DNA of 64,000 bases from Luidia sarsii (GCA_949987565.1 OX465102.1:25946003-26010002); one strand, 5' to 3'. Positions 27,042-38,884 are shown, numbered from the stretch's first letter. Notes: generated by a model from the sequence alone, not told the origin. Numbers and translations: made by a program.

Positions 27042-28055
27042 TCAGTTCAATTTAGTTCATTTTATTTCCACTTACACGGTAAATAAAGTTCAATACTAGA
27101 ATATTAGAATTTTATAATGAGTTTGCAGTAAGTGGAGTAGGTCTCCAAGAAGCAGAGCTTGTAAGGCGGAGACCCCCTTGGATTGGGTACTTATACATTG
27201 TTGAAAATTATATAAAATTACCTTTATATATTGTTGGGAAGTAAGTACATAATATTTGAGTTTAAAACTTAAGGTTTAACACGAAATATCATGCATGAGA
27301 CAGGGCTGGCAACGACAGGACAGGACAGGATAGGACAGGACGAAAATGTGAGGCTAGACAAGTCCAAATAAGATGATTACCCGATACAATAAATTTGAGG
27401 AAATGGGAATGACATAAATCACTTCAGTCTATACTTATCCACAAGCCAGCTTTTAAGTTGTTTCTTAAAAACAAACAGACTGTTAATTGATTTAAGATTG
27501 GTACTTCAAGAGTTCCAAAATTTAGGACACTGAAAGGAAATAAAATTAAAAGATTTAGAGAGGCGTATATACGGAATGTGAAAGTTGGAAGCAGACCTGG
27601 TGTGATACTTGTATATCTGCGTGTTAGAAATAAACATAGTTTGAAATGACTTAGGTAATTTCTTCGATACAAACTGATTTATAAAGGAGCCCAACTGGAG
27701 TAAGTAAATATCAGAAACTTTTAGAGTATTGTGATTGAAAAATAAAAGATCTGAAGGACTACGAAAATGAACACCGTTAATAAATCTAAGCACCTTCTTT
27801 TGTAAAACAAGAATTATATTCTAAAGATAATCAGAGGCTTTACCCCATACAAGAGTACCATAAGAAATGTACGATAATACGAGGGTATTGTACATAATAT
27901 ATAGAATATAAGATGGAAGGAAGTACTTCAGTTTGTTGATAATACCAATGTTTCTGGAAATCAATTTGCATAAATAGTTAATATGATTTTTCCAATTCAG
28001 TTTGTCATCAATAAATACACCAAGAAACTTTATACAATCAGTACATTTAAGAGGT
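27042..28055 (-). mobile_element. 5'-truncated CR1/jockey-type non-LTR retrotransposon
   Basis: Inserted in unit 3 only; units 1 and 2 have an uninterrupted site (AAAACTGTCAGACAGTGGC). On the minus strand the broken frames encode the end of a non-LTR reverse transcriptase: KFLGVFIDDKLNWKNHINYL, then LYIMYNTLVLSYISYGTLVWG, then, after a frameshift, VLRFINGVHFRSPSDLLF. The 3' end lies at the left and finishes in AATTGAACT-like short repeats, with a GGACA-type repeat at 27,317-27,343. No target-site duplication is obvious; three bases of the site appear lost. Confidence 0.8.
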
Positions 28056-29246
28056 ACAGTGGCTTGCATTTCTTTATGAATCATGCTCAGGACTTGATGT
28101 TGCACTGATTTCATGCTGCTATATAATCTGAGAGAAAGTAATTGGAAATTTGGAAGCAATCAAATTTAAGAAATGAAAGCAATAGAAACATAAGCAATAA
28201 AAACAATGAAAACATCAGGACATAACAAGTGCTGGCTTTTTGCTGTAGCGGGGACAAGTTTTAACTGTTCACATGAAATTAAATCAGAACTGAATGATTC
28301 ACATCTGGGAAAGCTTATTCAAATTTTGACATAGTTTTCTCGTCTTTTTATACCTTTTAACGCTGAAATTGTAAAAAATAAAGCAACATATGCTTAAATT
28401 GATTCCTTATGAATAGTTAATTAGCTAACTATTCAACACATTTGCATCGTTGATTAAAATTGAATATACAATCAGATTCAGCACATGGACATAATATCTG
28501 CAAGCAAATTTTCAAGTTCTTCGGACCTTCCGTTTCTAAGGTCAATAGGGGGCCTATTGGTGGTTGGTGATTTTTTAATTCAAATGGACCTACAGTTATA
28601 TCTAAGTTGATGTCATTCGTTTAAAAAACTGTTATTATTATCAAAACTGTAAATTATTGATAACATGTTCTTGTCTTGCGGTCTTGCTTCATTCAATATC
28701 CTACCCAAAGAGACTGATCCTAGTACGGTGCCCAGTGAGCACTATCAGCCATTTTCACAAAATAAAGTCTATAGAGTATAGTACCCACTAGTGCATCTTG
28801 GATATGCCATTGTGACTTGTACCAGTATGTCAGATTTTTGAATGCCACCGAAGTTAGTCAAGTTAGATTAGTCTTACGACTAAAAGCGTAATTAAACACG
28901 TTGCTCAATTAAGACGTTCGTCGTATTGAACTTAACAAAATTCTCTCCTGATCATATGACTATATTTGTTAGTCAGAATCTTGAATTATTACATTGGTCA
29001 TCCACATAAATTGACTAATAATAATTCATAAAAAGAGACATTACCCTAAAACATTTTTGTTAGTCAAACTTACGATTTGTTTTTAGAGTGTAGTTTTTAT
29101 GAGAAGGTCCTTATACCCACAAAAGAAAACAAAACAGCTTAAATTTTCTGCACTTAGGCAAGATTCATAAACAAAAAAAGACAATGAGCCAATACTTTCT
29201 AAGTAATGTGCGGTACTCATTATCTGACATCTTTAAAAGAGTTGTC

Positions 29247-32200
29247 CTAAAATTTCTTCAGGGCTTTTCCAGCGATCAACGGAAGGGCAGTTACGGTGGG
29301 TATCAGGCCAAACACGATGAACGCCCAGTCGTAGCTACCAGTGGCGTCGTAGATCCATCCTGGATTGACAAAAAGGCAGGAAACCAATAAGACAACGCAG
29401 GTAATAAAATTCAAACAGGTAATTTGGAGTAAACATCTTCTGAGCTATCAATGCTTTTTTTCATAGAACCACTTTCAGACACGGGCCAAACGTTTATACA
29501 AAGAAATGAATACTGGAGAATGTTCCATCCTCAAAGAGTCGCGAAAATTTGACTGGACCAGGATTTGAACCCGAACCTCTGGATTAACCTGCAGGTTGCT
29601 GTACAACCTTAAAGAGCCATCTAGCTCCCAACGGGCACTTGATCCTATCCAGATGAAACATGCTGCCAAGGGGTTGGGCGAAAGGCAGACGCAACCACAT
29701 TATAGTGTCTGCTAAATGTATTGTCATGCCACAAGCCATAGGTAGGACTACTCGTGTTTTTGTCCCTTTGGTATTAAGACTATTAACATAAACGGGTAGC
29801 ATTTTACAGAAACCGTTGTGCTGGTGTAATAAATCGTGTGGAAAACAATGTTGTGCACTAAAAATGATATCCATCTAACGATTTTTTAATCTTTTCGAAG
29901 ATTAAAATGGGCTCACCTGGGAAAAAGCCGGAGAGAATTGCTGGTATGAAATTCAAGAACCTCAGCATCCCAAAAACACTGGTGAGTCTGTCCACTCCGA
30001 AGAGATCTTTTGTCAGGACATCGTTGAGAGTGCACAGGGCTGACATGCCCATGCCGGTGAAAAATGTGATGATGGCTTGACCTGCTACTTGGTCCACCCA
30101 AGGGTCAACAATGAAGACAACGGTTAAAGACACATCGGTTATTATGATCGCCAACGAACATGTCAGGATGCCCCTGTCGATAGCAGGCGCCAAGATGCCG
30201 GTGCCAAAGAGGTACCCGACCGCAGCTGACGAACAAAGCCCGGTGGCTACTTGTGGGGAGATGCCCTTGACTTCAAGGTGAGGAATGTAGTATATGATCC
30301 AGGAATTATAGGTGAGGAAGCACCCGAAAGTGGATACAAGTATCACGAGGAATTTGAACTCGAAGAGCAACCTGAAATCCACTGCGTCGAACACACGGAC
30401 GCATGACGTCTTCAAAGACCAGGGATCGGGCACATCGTCACCGCCTGTGACGTCATCACGCTGAGCCAGCACGGAAATGTACTGCGGTTTGGGCACTTTA
30501 ACAAGAAGTGCAGAAACGACAATATGAGAGCAGATAGCTCCTATCAGGAGCATGGCTCCTCTCCAACCGTAGGTATCCTGGAATAGTTGCGTCAGCGGTG
30601 CAAAGGCGAGTATGGCGAGAACGGGCCCAGTATGGCCGATCCCACACGCCAGAGCGTAGTGCTTAGAGAAGTGACGCCCGATGTAAACTTTGCAAAGAAC
30701 AGCGATGATGCCAATTCCAGGACCTGTTAACAGACAAGAGATTCTGAACCTAAATGACACACATCACAATGGACTACAGAGTTGAAGATAATTTGTAGTG
30801 AAGAGAATTTGAATTTGAAATTTGAAATTTGAAATTTTCAAATTTACAAAAATGGCAAAGTGAAACATTTGAAATCAGGAAATGTGTAAAACTACACAAC
30901 GTTAATTCTTTATAAATGTTGACTTCTTTAATTTAAGTGACAATACACCGATCCAGAAGGCCACGCCCCTTGACAAATTGACCAATCACAACGCGCAATT
31001 TATGGTCCGACACAATGCCGCCATTTTGTCAGACATAACGTTTTCAATGTTGTATTCTTTACTACACACTTTTTGTTGTGTTTACTTTTGTTTCCTATGT
31101 ACCATTCCTTTGCAAACCCGAGTTTTATCCTTAACCATGGTCAAGCGGTGTTTATATTTTTGATGTAATTCTGGTTCACGATACCCTGGCAAGAGAGGAA
31201 ATGTACATTTTCGGCCTTTTCCAAGACCAAAGTCCAACAGGGAGAAGTGCTTTCGGTTGGTTGCGCATGTGCGCGGTTGCTTAGCTGTTGCTTTGGTGGG
31301 CGTGGCCTACTGGATCGGTATATTGGTTAAAACACAAATTTATTCTTTTAACAAAAGTGTTTGTAAGAACACAAAAAGACAATTATTCAGCATGATTACT
31401 GTCCATTTTGTATATGTATTCGCAGCAATCTGGATGATCAAAGATCTAATAAAATGTATTTCTGTATTTTTCAATAATCATTCCGGTTTGGTAGCACATA
31501 AAACAAGATCCTGCTAGGATCGAAACATCAGGCCCACTAACATTTGAGATTTGAATTTTGGTTATTTTAGTCAGTAAGTAGTTTGTAACATTTGTCTATA
31601 TAACTTTTATTGCTGTATCCCCTCGTGGTGATCCTCCTTGCTGACCTGTCTACGTGCGTATGTAAGTCTCTCAGTTCGTTGGTATGTACACGTACAGTCT
31701 ATGCGCAATTGTTTGTCTCTTGTTTTTTGCTCTAATTAGGTGGCCTGTCAAAATTGTCACTCTGCGTTTTGGCCGCGGTGGCCGCGTTCTGACCGCACCG
31801 TGTCCAGGACGGGATTTCCAGGCTCCAAAAGACCCCATTGGTATTACGATTATGTGCGGTACGCGGCCAGCGCGGAGGTCGCGGCCGATTCCACGGAGGC
31901 CTCTGATGACCGCGGTCGCCGCGGACAATTCGTGGGGAGATTTTGGTCTTCACATTCGACCACTCATCACTGGCGAACGTGTCACGTCAGTTCCTGCTCT
32001 CCGGACTTGCTGAAACGCACATACAGGAAGTTCTGGATCACATGACAAAATGCTCACACATTTCTACCACCGATCAATTGTAGAACTGCCAGATTCTACC
32101 TTCTCCCGAAAATTCACAAGGCCAACAACCCAGGCAGACCCATAATTTATGGCAATGGTTCTGTAGAAAAATGCAAATTGTTCTGTCTTTGAATAATGAC

Positions 32201-33679
32201 AGCTGGTCTGTAAAACAAAAACTATTGTACAAAACGAAGTGGTCTTGACAGCCGTTTGTCTGTAAAAAAAAAAATATATATATATATATATATACTGGTA
32301 CTGAGGGAAGCCTGTATGGTTAATGTATACTGTACAATAGAATGCATAATTCTGAACTTACCTACGAAAGCTATGAGCAAGATGAATATGTAAACGATGT
32401 TTGGACCCAGAGGAATACACAGCAAGCCAACTCCTGCTGAGAACGCAGCGGCGATTAGCAGGACTCGGCTATCCAAACGGTTTTCTAACGGGAGAACGAT
32501 GATACCTGAATTGGAATGGAATACCCGGTAAACATCGTAAATATCACGAGATACCGCGCAAGAGGTTGCAGTCAGGTTATCAAAAACATACCTAGTTGGA
32601 AAGTCAATCAATATCTTTTCAAGTAAAGACTCCATTCACAATTTCGCCATGTAGTCAAGTGATACCAGCGATGTGACCTCAAAGCGAAAGGAGCTCATTT
32701 TTCCACAAAACTTGAGACTGTTATTTTGTCCGCCGGGTACAGGTCCGTAAAGCCGCCAGATCCCCAGCAAGGACGAATGGAGGTCCCCGTCGCTTGCCCT
32801 AGTCTAGGCGGGAAGGTCAGCTGGTCCGCCGACCTACGCTCACAGTCGGTGCGATTATGGCCACAGCATTGTCTCCCATGCCGTCAAGTCGGCACTGAGC
32901 CATGTCCGCAGAGAAGTCCGAGAGCGTCCGGATGACGGACGTTGCCTGCAGACATCGCAAAGCGACGAAGGGCACGCCACCGTGCGCCGACCCATCAATA
33001 CTCCGGCAGGCGGCTGTATGGCGGTCCTTTCGTCTCGGGTGCATGGTGTTCGAAGAAAGAAACACGGGAATCGGTGCCACGCCCTTTAATACTTGTCCAC
33101 GATGGAAATTTCGGGCCTCCCAGATCCGTTCGTCCGGTGGCCGATAATTGTTTGATAATAATGATTATGGCTCATGCCGCAACACCAGAATGGGATCTAT
33201 TGATATCCAATAACAGTTTCTTTCAGCTGCTCTTGATTTTGATATCCTTAAAAACAAGCATTTTGTCAAAGAGAATACCGAGACATTTGGTCACTTAAAA
33301 TGACGGAAGACAAGGCCAGGCGTTAAAAACCAAGTCGTATAAAGTTACAATTTATTCTCCACGAAAAGAGACAAAGTGGTAGAGGATCAAATGGTACTAA
33401 TTAAGAGATTCATACACGCAACGTGTTGTAAATGTCGAGTGGATTTAGAGCACCTGTCAACCATAACAACTCACCTATTAGGTCTGCCGTCATGGAGAAG
33501 GCCGAGGACATGAGTCCTATCATCCACGTATTGGTGGCGAATTGCTCTCTCAGAGTCGGCAGCAAGACCCCGAGCGACTTATCCAGACCTGTCCATATGC
33601 AGTCCATCATGAACAGAAGGAGCACGGTGAAGCATCCCCGCAGATCGAACTCGCTGGAAGCAACGCGACGGCTATCCAT
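29247..33679 (-). CDS. SLC16-like MFS transporter, gene D (422 aa, 4 exons)
   Basis: Exons: 33679-33475, 32505-32362, 30723-29917, 29359-29247 (stop at 29249-29247). Exon 3 is 807 nt, one codon shorter than in the other copies; the missing residue is in the polar TM6-7 loop (TGGDDVPD instead of TGSGDDVPD), so the frame is kept. The predicted product has 422 residues with all family signatures. D carries T148/P150 in TM5, as E does, an LAPAID variant in TM8-9, and I113 in TM4. Intron 2 (30724-32361) is the longest of the set at 1,638 bp, because D keeps a GC-rich segment and a Penelope-like fragment that other copies have partly deleted. D is the tandem copy nearest the inverted gene E and shares upstream sequence with it. 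Confidence 0.88.
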
Positions 33680-33985
33680 ACTGCAGTTTTGGGATTAACT
33701 TTTGCCGCACTTGTGGGTTTGCGACGGTATAGCTCACAGTACCATTGGCCCGCTTGTATTTGTGCACTTTTGACGCGAAGCTATTCATTGACAGTGTTAT
33801 CGTGCAGGATTATACATATGCCAAATATGTCATCCCACGGTGCACGCTGGATCTGACGCCCAGGATCTGACGCGCCAGGCATTGACCGTGTTTCCATTCA
33901 AGCCACCCTATTAAGTCAATAGTTCAGTTCACGAACTGTTTGGTTAAAAATTACATTATAACTTTTAGGCACCAACTGTATGATC
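31764..33985. repeat. Partial segmental duplication unit 4
   Basis: Homology to the other units runs through intron 2, exon 2, intron 1, exon 1 and about 300 bp of 5' flank of gene D, and ends near 33,985 at the sequence CCAACTGTATGAT. To the right, D continues into sequence shared with the flank of gene E and not into the tandem spacer. This is therefore the right boundary of the tandem array. Confidence 0.8.
32086..32170 (+). mobile_element. Penelope-like reverse transcriptase fragment (unit 4)
   Basis: Encodes TARFYLLPKIHKANNPGRPI in intron 2 of gene D. Here it is preceded by about 280 bp (31,800-32,085), GC-rich in its first half, that the other units have lost, so this copy shows the least deleted state of the insertion. 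Confidence 0.6.
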
Positions 33986-34470
33986 ACTGTGATGGCGCCT
34001 CTTTTATGAAGTCTTTTGGGTACTCCATGATATGGAGGGCGGAATGTTCCAATCCTATAGTAGGACCTATTTCAAAGGCCTTTGGAGGTTTCTTAACGTC
34101 AGTCCATGCAACATTTTGTTGAGATTAGTACATATTGATTACTTAGGCCTACGACATTACAGATAATTTCTTCCGGTTCGCAAAAAAGCAAAACATTTAT
34201 TTAACAGGACTCGTTCTACGGCTCGGCTGCAAAGGTCTACAAGAACAAGCGATCAGCCGACAGAGATTGTCACTAATTTCTTTTTTTTAAAGCGATATAG
34301 TTCAAATGTTTCTGACACGCTTTTTTTCTCACGGTAGGTTGTCTTCAAAGCTCAAAGTAAGCGTTGAAGTGTACTAAAGGATATCACGTAGAGTTAATAA
34401 GTACAGCAAATATATTGAACCAAGTCTGGGTGAGTCCAAAACGGTTTTAAGAAATCTGAGATGTTGCCAG
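33986..34470. repeat. Upstream arm shared by genes D and E (D side)
   Basis: Reading rightwards, this segment aligns with the reverse complement of 42,360-41,960 upstream of gene E. Shared landmarks in order are AAGTCTTTTGGGTA, GGTTTCTTAACGTCAGTCC, TTTTGTTGAGAT, CAGGACTCGTTCT, AATGTTTCTG and GAGTCCAA. Similarity is roughly 70-80% with small indels. Units 1-3 lack this sequence next to exon 1. It may hold the original promoter region of the transporter; no TATA box or other defined element is evident. Confidence 0.7.
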
Positions 34471-34832
34471 AAATACGTTTATGAGTCGTTTATGTTTGAA
34501 TATTATGTCTACAAACACTTGAAAAAAGAACCTCCAAACCACACAAATTTCGACCCTGCGCGCAAAAACAGTGTTTCGTCATAACCCGAATTACATGAAA
34601 ATGTAATAGCACATGAGCAGCGCTGGAAACGTAAAGAATCTCACCTCCCCGTAAGGATTAGGAGAATGAGAATTACAATGGGTGAGAGGCTCGCCACAAA
34701 AGGGGACTAACAATGTATGCACATTTTGGAAAACGGGGCGAACAGGGATGTACAACTTATACAATAATACGCTAGGCAGGACACTTGACTGCTGTCGATG
34801 TCCTGTTCAGTGTTCCTTACATGAAGAATACC

Positions 34833-34865
<33 letters not shown>

Positions 34866-35376
34866 TATATACATATATACTTCGAGGTTGTGTTATTAAT
34901 CAAGAAGATAAAACAGGCCCAACACAACATTGGAAAGATCGGAAAACATCGTCCAAAGGTTTCCATGTCCAAAGGTTTCTTTCCAATATATGTGACCGGC
35001 TCTGCGAAAAAGGCCCTTAAGGCATCCGTTTTGGTTTTTGAGTTATGTACATGAGTAGAAAGAGCATGTTCTAAGCTTTAATTTGGTATATATATGACTT
35101 ATGTATGATGTTCCATTGCGGAGATATACACACATTTGCATACCAGGGTTTGTTAATGAAATTAAATTAAATGAAAATGAATAACGTAGAAATGGCCCTA
35201 GAAACATTTACCACATGAATGGGAATAGTTCAAAATGCAATTTAATCAAAAGTCCATAGCAACAGCACAGTTCCTGTTTGGCTATCGCTCTAAAAAAATT
35301 ACACAATGTTAAATGTTACCCTGGAATGGATTTTCTGAATTTTCTATCATTTTGGTGAACTTCATCATTAATATTT
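34471..35376. other. D-E spacer, AT microsatellite and no gene
   Basis: Holds an (AT)n microsatellite at 34,831-34,880. A short dispersed motif at 34,985-35,025 (GTGACCGGCTCTGCGAAAAAGG followed by CCCTTAAGG) recurs inverted at 38,620-38,665. The rest is AT-rich with no convincing coding signal. Confidence 0.5.
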
Positions 35377-36080
35377 ACTCATTTGCATAATTGCCTTAAA
35401 ACCATTATTCTTAGTCAAAATATAAAGACTTGCAGAATTCACATGGGCAGTTCGAAGGTGAAAAAAAATGTCTCGCTAGTCTCAGTTGTATTTACTATAG
35501 TGTAAGTGCTGACATGCTCAAGAAAATTACCCTTCAAACAATTGTTTAATTTTTGGGTTAAAATACCAGGTTTTTTGTAAAAAAACTTTAATTTAATGTA
35601 TTGCAGAGGTTTTATCATCTAATCTTTCACCATTATGTTTCAAAATTACAATTTCACTATAGTCAAGTAAAAGACAAAAACACTGTCTGACTTTTGGGTG
35701 GTAAAGGGAGCTTTATCTTTATTTTCACTCATTTGCATAATTGTCATAAATCAGTCTTTTTAGTAAAATATAAAGACATAGAGAATGCACATGTGGCGGT
35801 AAGAAGAAAAAAAAGTTATCTCCCAAGTCTCAGTTGAATTTCCTACAGTGTAAGTGCTAATATTCTCAGGGAAATTACCTTTGACAAGAATATATAATTT
35901 TTGGGTTAAAATACCAGGTTTTTGGGAAAAAAGTGTTAATTTAATGTATTTCAGAGGTTTTATCATCAAATCATTCACCATTTTGTATCACAATTACAAT
36001 GTCAGTATAGTCAAGCAAAAAAAACAACCACTGTCGGAATTTTGGAAGGAAAATAGAGTTTTTGGTTTAAAAAATAACTT
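35377..36080. repeat. Diverged tandem duplication, 350-bp period
   Basis: The segment starting ACTCATTTGCATAATTG at 35,377 is repeated at 35,727. Both halves keep the order AATATAAAGAC, AGTCTCAGTTG, AGTGTAAGTGCT, TTTTTGGGTTAAAATACCAGG, CAGAGGTTTTATCATC and TATAGTCAAG. Identity is around 80% by eye. Neither half is coding. Confidence 0.8.
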
Positions 36081-36179
36081 CTATGCTTATAAAACTCCTG
36101 GGGGATTTTGGGGATCTTCTTTTATACATGTACATGTATTATGTGACTTTGATGTTAAATCTCTTTTTTGAAGATGTGT

Positions 36180-36810
36180 GTGGTTCTGAGAAGAACAGTT
36201 GAACAGTCAACAATGTCTTCATGATGGACAGTTGTTGCTGTGTAGGAGGGGAGACTGGGTGTGGAGAGGAGATTGGAAGATAGACTATGGCTTTGGAACT
36301 GTTGGCAAGGGACAGGCAATGTCCTTGTTGGCGTCACTGCAGAACTCGCGGATGTTGTTATACAAGTACCACTGGCATCTTGCATCAAGTCCAGGAGGAG
36401 TCTGGGGCTCAGGAAGGTCAGCAGTTGGGCGTCTGTCATGGGTTTTAGGAGCTGGAACCTTGATGTCATTGTGCTTGATTCCTGGAATGCCGCCGGGAAG
36501 AAGAATGACATGCGTCTCATCAGAGTAGTTCCAGATGAAGTTACGCACACTGGTGTTGTCTTCATACCTCAGATGATTCTGGAAGGTTCGCCCGGTATTT
36601 CTGTGGATCCTTGGTTTACAACCATACTCATGATAGTGCTTCTGTGTCTCGACACACAGGCTGGTATTGATACATGAATGATGACCTCTGGCGTCCACTG
36701 TAATTTTGCGCATTCCTTCGTTTCCCTACGGTTTTGTCGGTGTTGGAAGTAACACAGCGGATCTGGCCCAACAGCAGCATGTCTTTCATCTCTGTTGTCA
36801 TAAAATACAA
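36180..36810 (-). pseudogene. Decayed fragment of an uncharacterised invertebrate repeat-family protein
   Basis: Three minus-strand frames together give one ancestral protein: TTEMKDMLLLGQI and QPVCRDTEAL, then KHYHEYGCKPRIHRNTGR and HVILLPGGIPGIKHNDIKV, then RFQLLKPMTD. From memory, this order of motifs (EMKD..LLG, PVC..TF.F.H, KH....G..PR.HGNT, LPGR.PG, KPMTDLCW) is typical of high-copy uncharacterised proteins in marine invertebrate genomes, probably encoded by a transposon. Here the frame is shifted at least twice and the cysteine-rich part after KPMTD is replaced, so no working product is expected. The family name is not certain. Confidence 0.5.
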
Positions 36811-37123
36811 TAAAAACAGAAAGCGAAGTTATGTTTACAGTTTGTGACTTTGAACATTTGTTGCTGTCACCGATTCACCATTCGAACATCACAAGTTTCG
36901 AAACGTAGAGTGCCAATTTGGAGGCTGGAACGAAAGATGTCAGTTTTGTAACGTCTATAAATCTTGCGGATATTACCATGAAGACTTAATAATCTTGAGG
37001 AAAATAATAATATCTATAAGTTGCAATGTGAAAAGGAGTGCACACTGCAATGCACCGAATTAACGGCTATCATGCTAGTACTAGTACTAGTACTATTAGT
37101 AGTACTAGTACTTAGTAGTAGTG

Positions 37124-37269
37124 TAGTCCGAGTAACTTGGACCCGACAAGTCACCCTTTTTTTATCGAATTTTGAAATTTTGAGTTTCGGGTTAAACAGT
37201 CACCCGAAACTCAAAATTTCAAAATTCGATAAAAAAGGGTGACTTGTCGGGTCCAAGTTACTCGGACTA
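37124..37269. repeat. Near-perfect fold-back element, 69-bp arms
   Basis: The left arm (37,124-37,192) begins TAGTCCGAGTAACTTGGACC and the right arm (37,202-37,269) is its reverse complement, with a nine-base loop and a single length difference in a T run. Short (AGT/ACT)n sequence flanks both sides. The arms show almost no decay, so the element is young. No coding capacity. Confidence 0.85.
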
Positions 37270-37777
37270 GTACTAGTAGTATAGTAGTGAGTATGCGTAC
37301 ATCCCGTAAATGAGATTCTCTGCTTGCGACATACGGGGTTAGCACAAAATTGCAGGTCATCAGCACAGAATCAGCAGTCCATCTGCATTACGAATTCCAT
37401 AATATTGGCCCCTGATAAACTGCAAGCACTTGCAGAAACATTGGCATGTACTAATGACTGTAGGCCTATAAAAAAAAGTAAAATGCTTAATGCTTCTCAT
37501 TGTTCTTTAACGTGAGGAAAGGTCATTTTGTTTATCAACTGAAATTTGTAAATAATTTTCCAGCTTTAATAGGGCCTGTAAAGAAATCTGAAAATATACC
37601 TCTGGACAATTCAGCAATTTCGTACTGAGAATTGACAAAGTCATCCACGGAGTATCGTCGGGAACACGGACCACCGTTGAAAAAGCTTGCATCTGCACTG
37701 GAAGTTGCTTGCCTTCTCGCGTTGTTCGTCAACCTTAAGAGCTCCGTTCGTCTCGATGTCATCAACAGGCAAGACGT

Positions 37778-38149
37778 CTACCTAGACCAGGGTTCTTCTT
37801 CCTCATCGATCTCGAAGTCATCCGTGGACAATTGCGATGTGGAATCGGACTCCGAGTCATCAGACTCCGAGTCCGATTCCACATGGCAATTGTCCAAGCT
37901 AGAATTGACAAAATAATCTTCAACAAAGCGAACAATGCCTCCCTCTTCTCCGTCAGGTTTCGCAATGCGAAGATCATTCAAAGCCTCAGCAAGACATTGA
38001 TCTCTTAAACACATTTTGCAGCTAGATAAATCACTCGAAAGCAATACAGACCAATCGTTTTGAACGTATTGACATGTACTGCAACAGGCATTTACACGTA
38101 AACACGGCCTTTGTACATAAACCAGCTGATCTGGTGTCACACAGCGCAT
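37778..38149 (-). CDS. Small hypothetical protein, cysteine-rich N-terminus and acidic tail
   Basis: An open frame of 123 codons starts at ATG 38,149. The first 60 residues hold several cysteines in pairs (NACCSTC, SSCKMC), followed by EEGGIVRFVEDYF, then an acidic Ser/Asp/Glu tail (DSESDDSESDS, DEEEEPW). The frame ends at TAG 37,780-37,778, overlapping TCTAG-GTAGAC, which could serve as a donor. The frame on the other strand over the acidic part results from a DNA palindrome (37,825-37,895). It may be a gene fragment or the first exon of the decayed gene to its left. I do not recognise it. Confidence 0.3.
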   Translation of the reverse strand: MRCVTPDQLVYVQRPCLRVNACCSTCQYVQNDWSVLLSSDLSSCKMCLRDQCLAEALNDLRIAKPDGEEGGIVRFVEDYFVNSSLDNCHVESDSESDDSESDSTSQLSTDDFEIDEEEEPWSR

Positions 38150-38689
38150 ACGTTGAAAGGCTCACTGCGCGTGTTGGCCAATCATTGCGCTCCGTTTGGA
38201 ACAGCTGACATGATGTTTTGATGCGCGTAGCAACCAGCTGGTGTCAGTTTGTTTAAAAAAAACACCAGTACTCATTTGCATTTACTCTTTGACCCGTGTT
38301 ATGTCCAAATATGGATAGCAGACCTCCCAAGCTTTAGGATGATACCAAAATACCAATGGGGGAGTTCAAACTAACGTTCGAACAGAGGAGTAAAGATCGG
38401 ACTTTTTTACAACGTTCTAAAACAATAAACCACACAAAACTGGAACACAAATCAAAACAAAACACGTTTTTTATCATCTTTATTGATCGAAATCATGATA
38501 CTTGCCTATCAGTTATGAAAGTATGGATATTAAACATGTCAAAAATCGAATAAAAAAAAAATCACATGTGTGAAGAATTTTTCAGCTTTTCCACATAGAA
38601 CAGTCCATTACGCGTTATAGCATAGCGCGCCTTACGGGCCTTTTTCGTAGAGCGGGTCACATATAGTTTGTAGATGGTCATTGTAAAAA

Positions 38690-38800
38690 TCCTCATGTTG
38701 AAATTTCACGATGTGTGGTGATGTACTTTCCGAGAAATCTTCACTCAAACACCAACAAATAGTTATTCTCTCGTGAAATGAATACTCAATTTTTCGTGCG
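38690..38800. repeat. Dispersed repeat, copy 1
   Basis: The core CGAGAAATCTTCACTCAAAC, followed by a C(A/G)ACAAATAGTT stretch and (T)CTCG(C/T)GA, recurs at about 53,505-53,600 in the same orientation. Two diverged copies 15 kb apart point to a mobile or formerly mobile repeat. Confidence 0.5.
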
Positions 38801-38884
38801 ATTCGTTGAATCCTGCCCCAACAAACAAGCCAACAACTGTTTCGAATTACATTGTCAACCCAAGCAACGTATAGTGTTCACACT

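Larger units (their letters stand above)
21582..31763. repeat. Segmental duplication unit 3 (with deletions and an insertion)
   Basis: Third tandem unit, 10.2 kb. Relative to unit 1 it lacks two blocks equivalent to about 3590-3835 and 4021-5680; the second junction, near 25,458, shows a short ATAT microhomology. It gains about 90 bp with a triplicated 18-bp motif at 24,150-24,245 and a 1.0-kb CR1-like fragment at 27,042-28,055. It is more diverged from units 1 and 2 than they are from each other. Confidence 0.88.

Noticed and set aside
37632..37916. 94-codon plus frame with a DSESSDSESDS tail
   Set aside because: Mirror of the minus-strand acidic frame caused by a DNA palindrome; the minus frame is longer and better formed.
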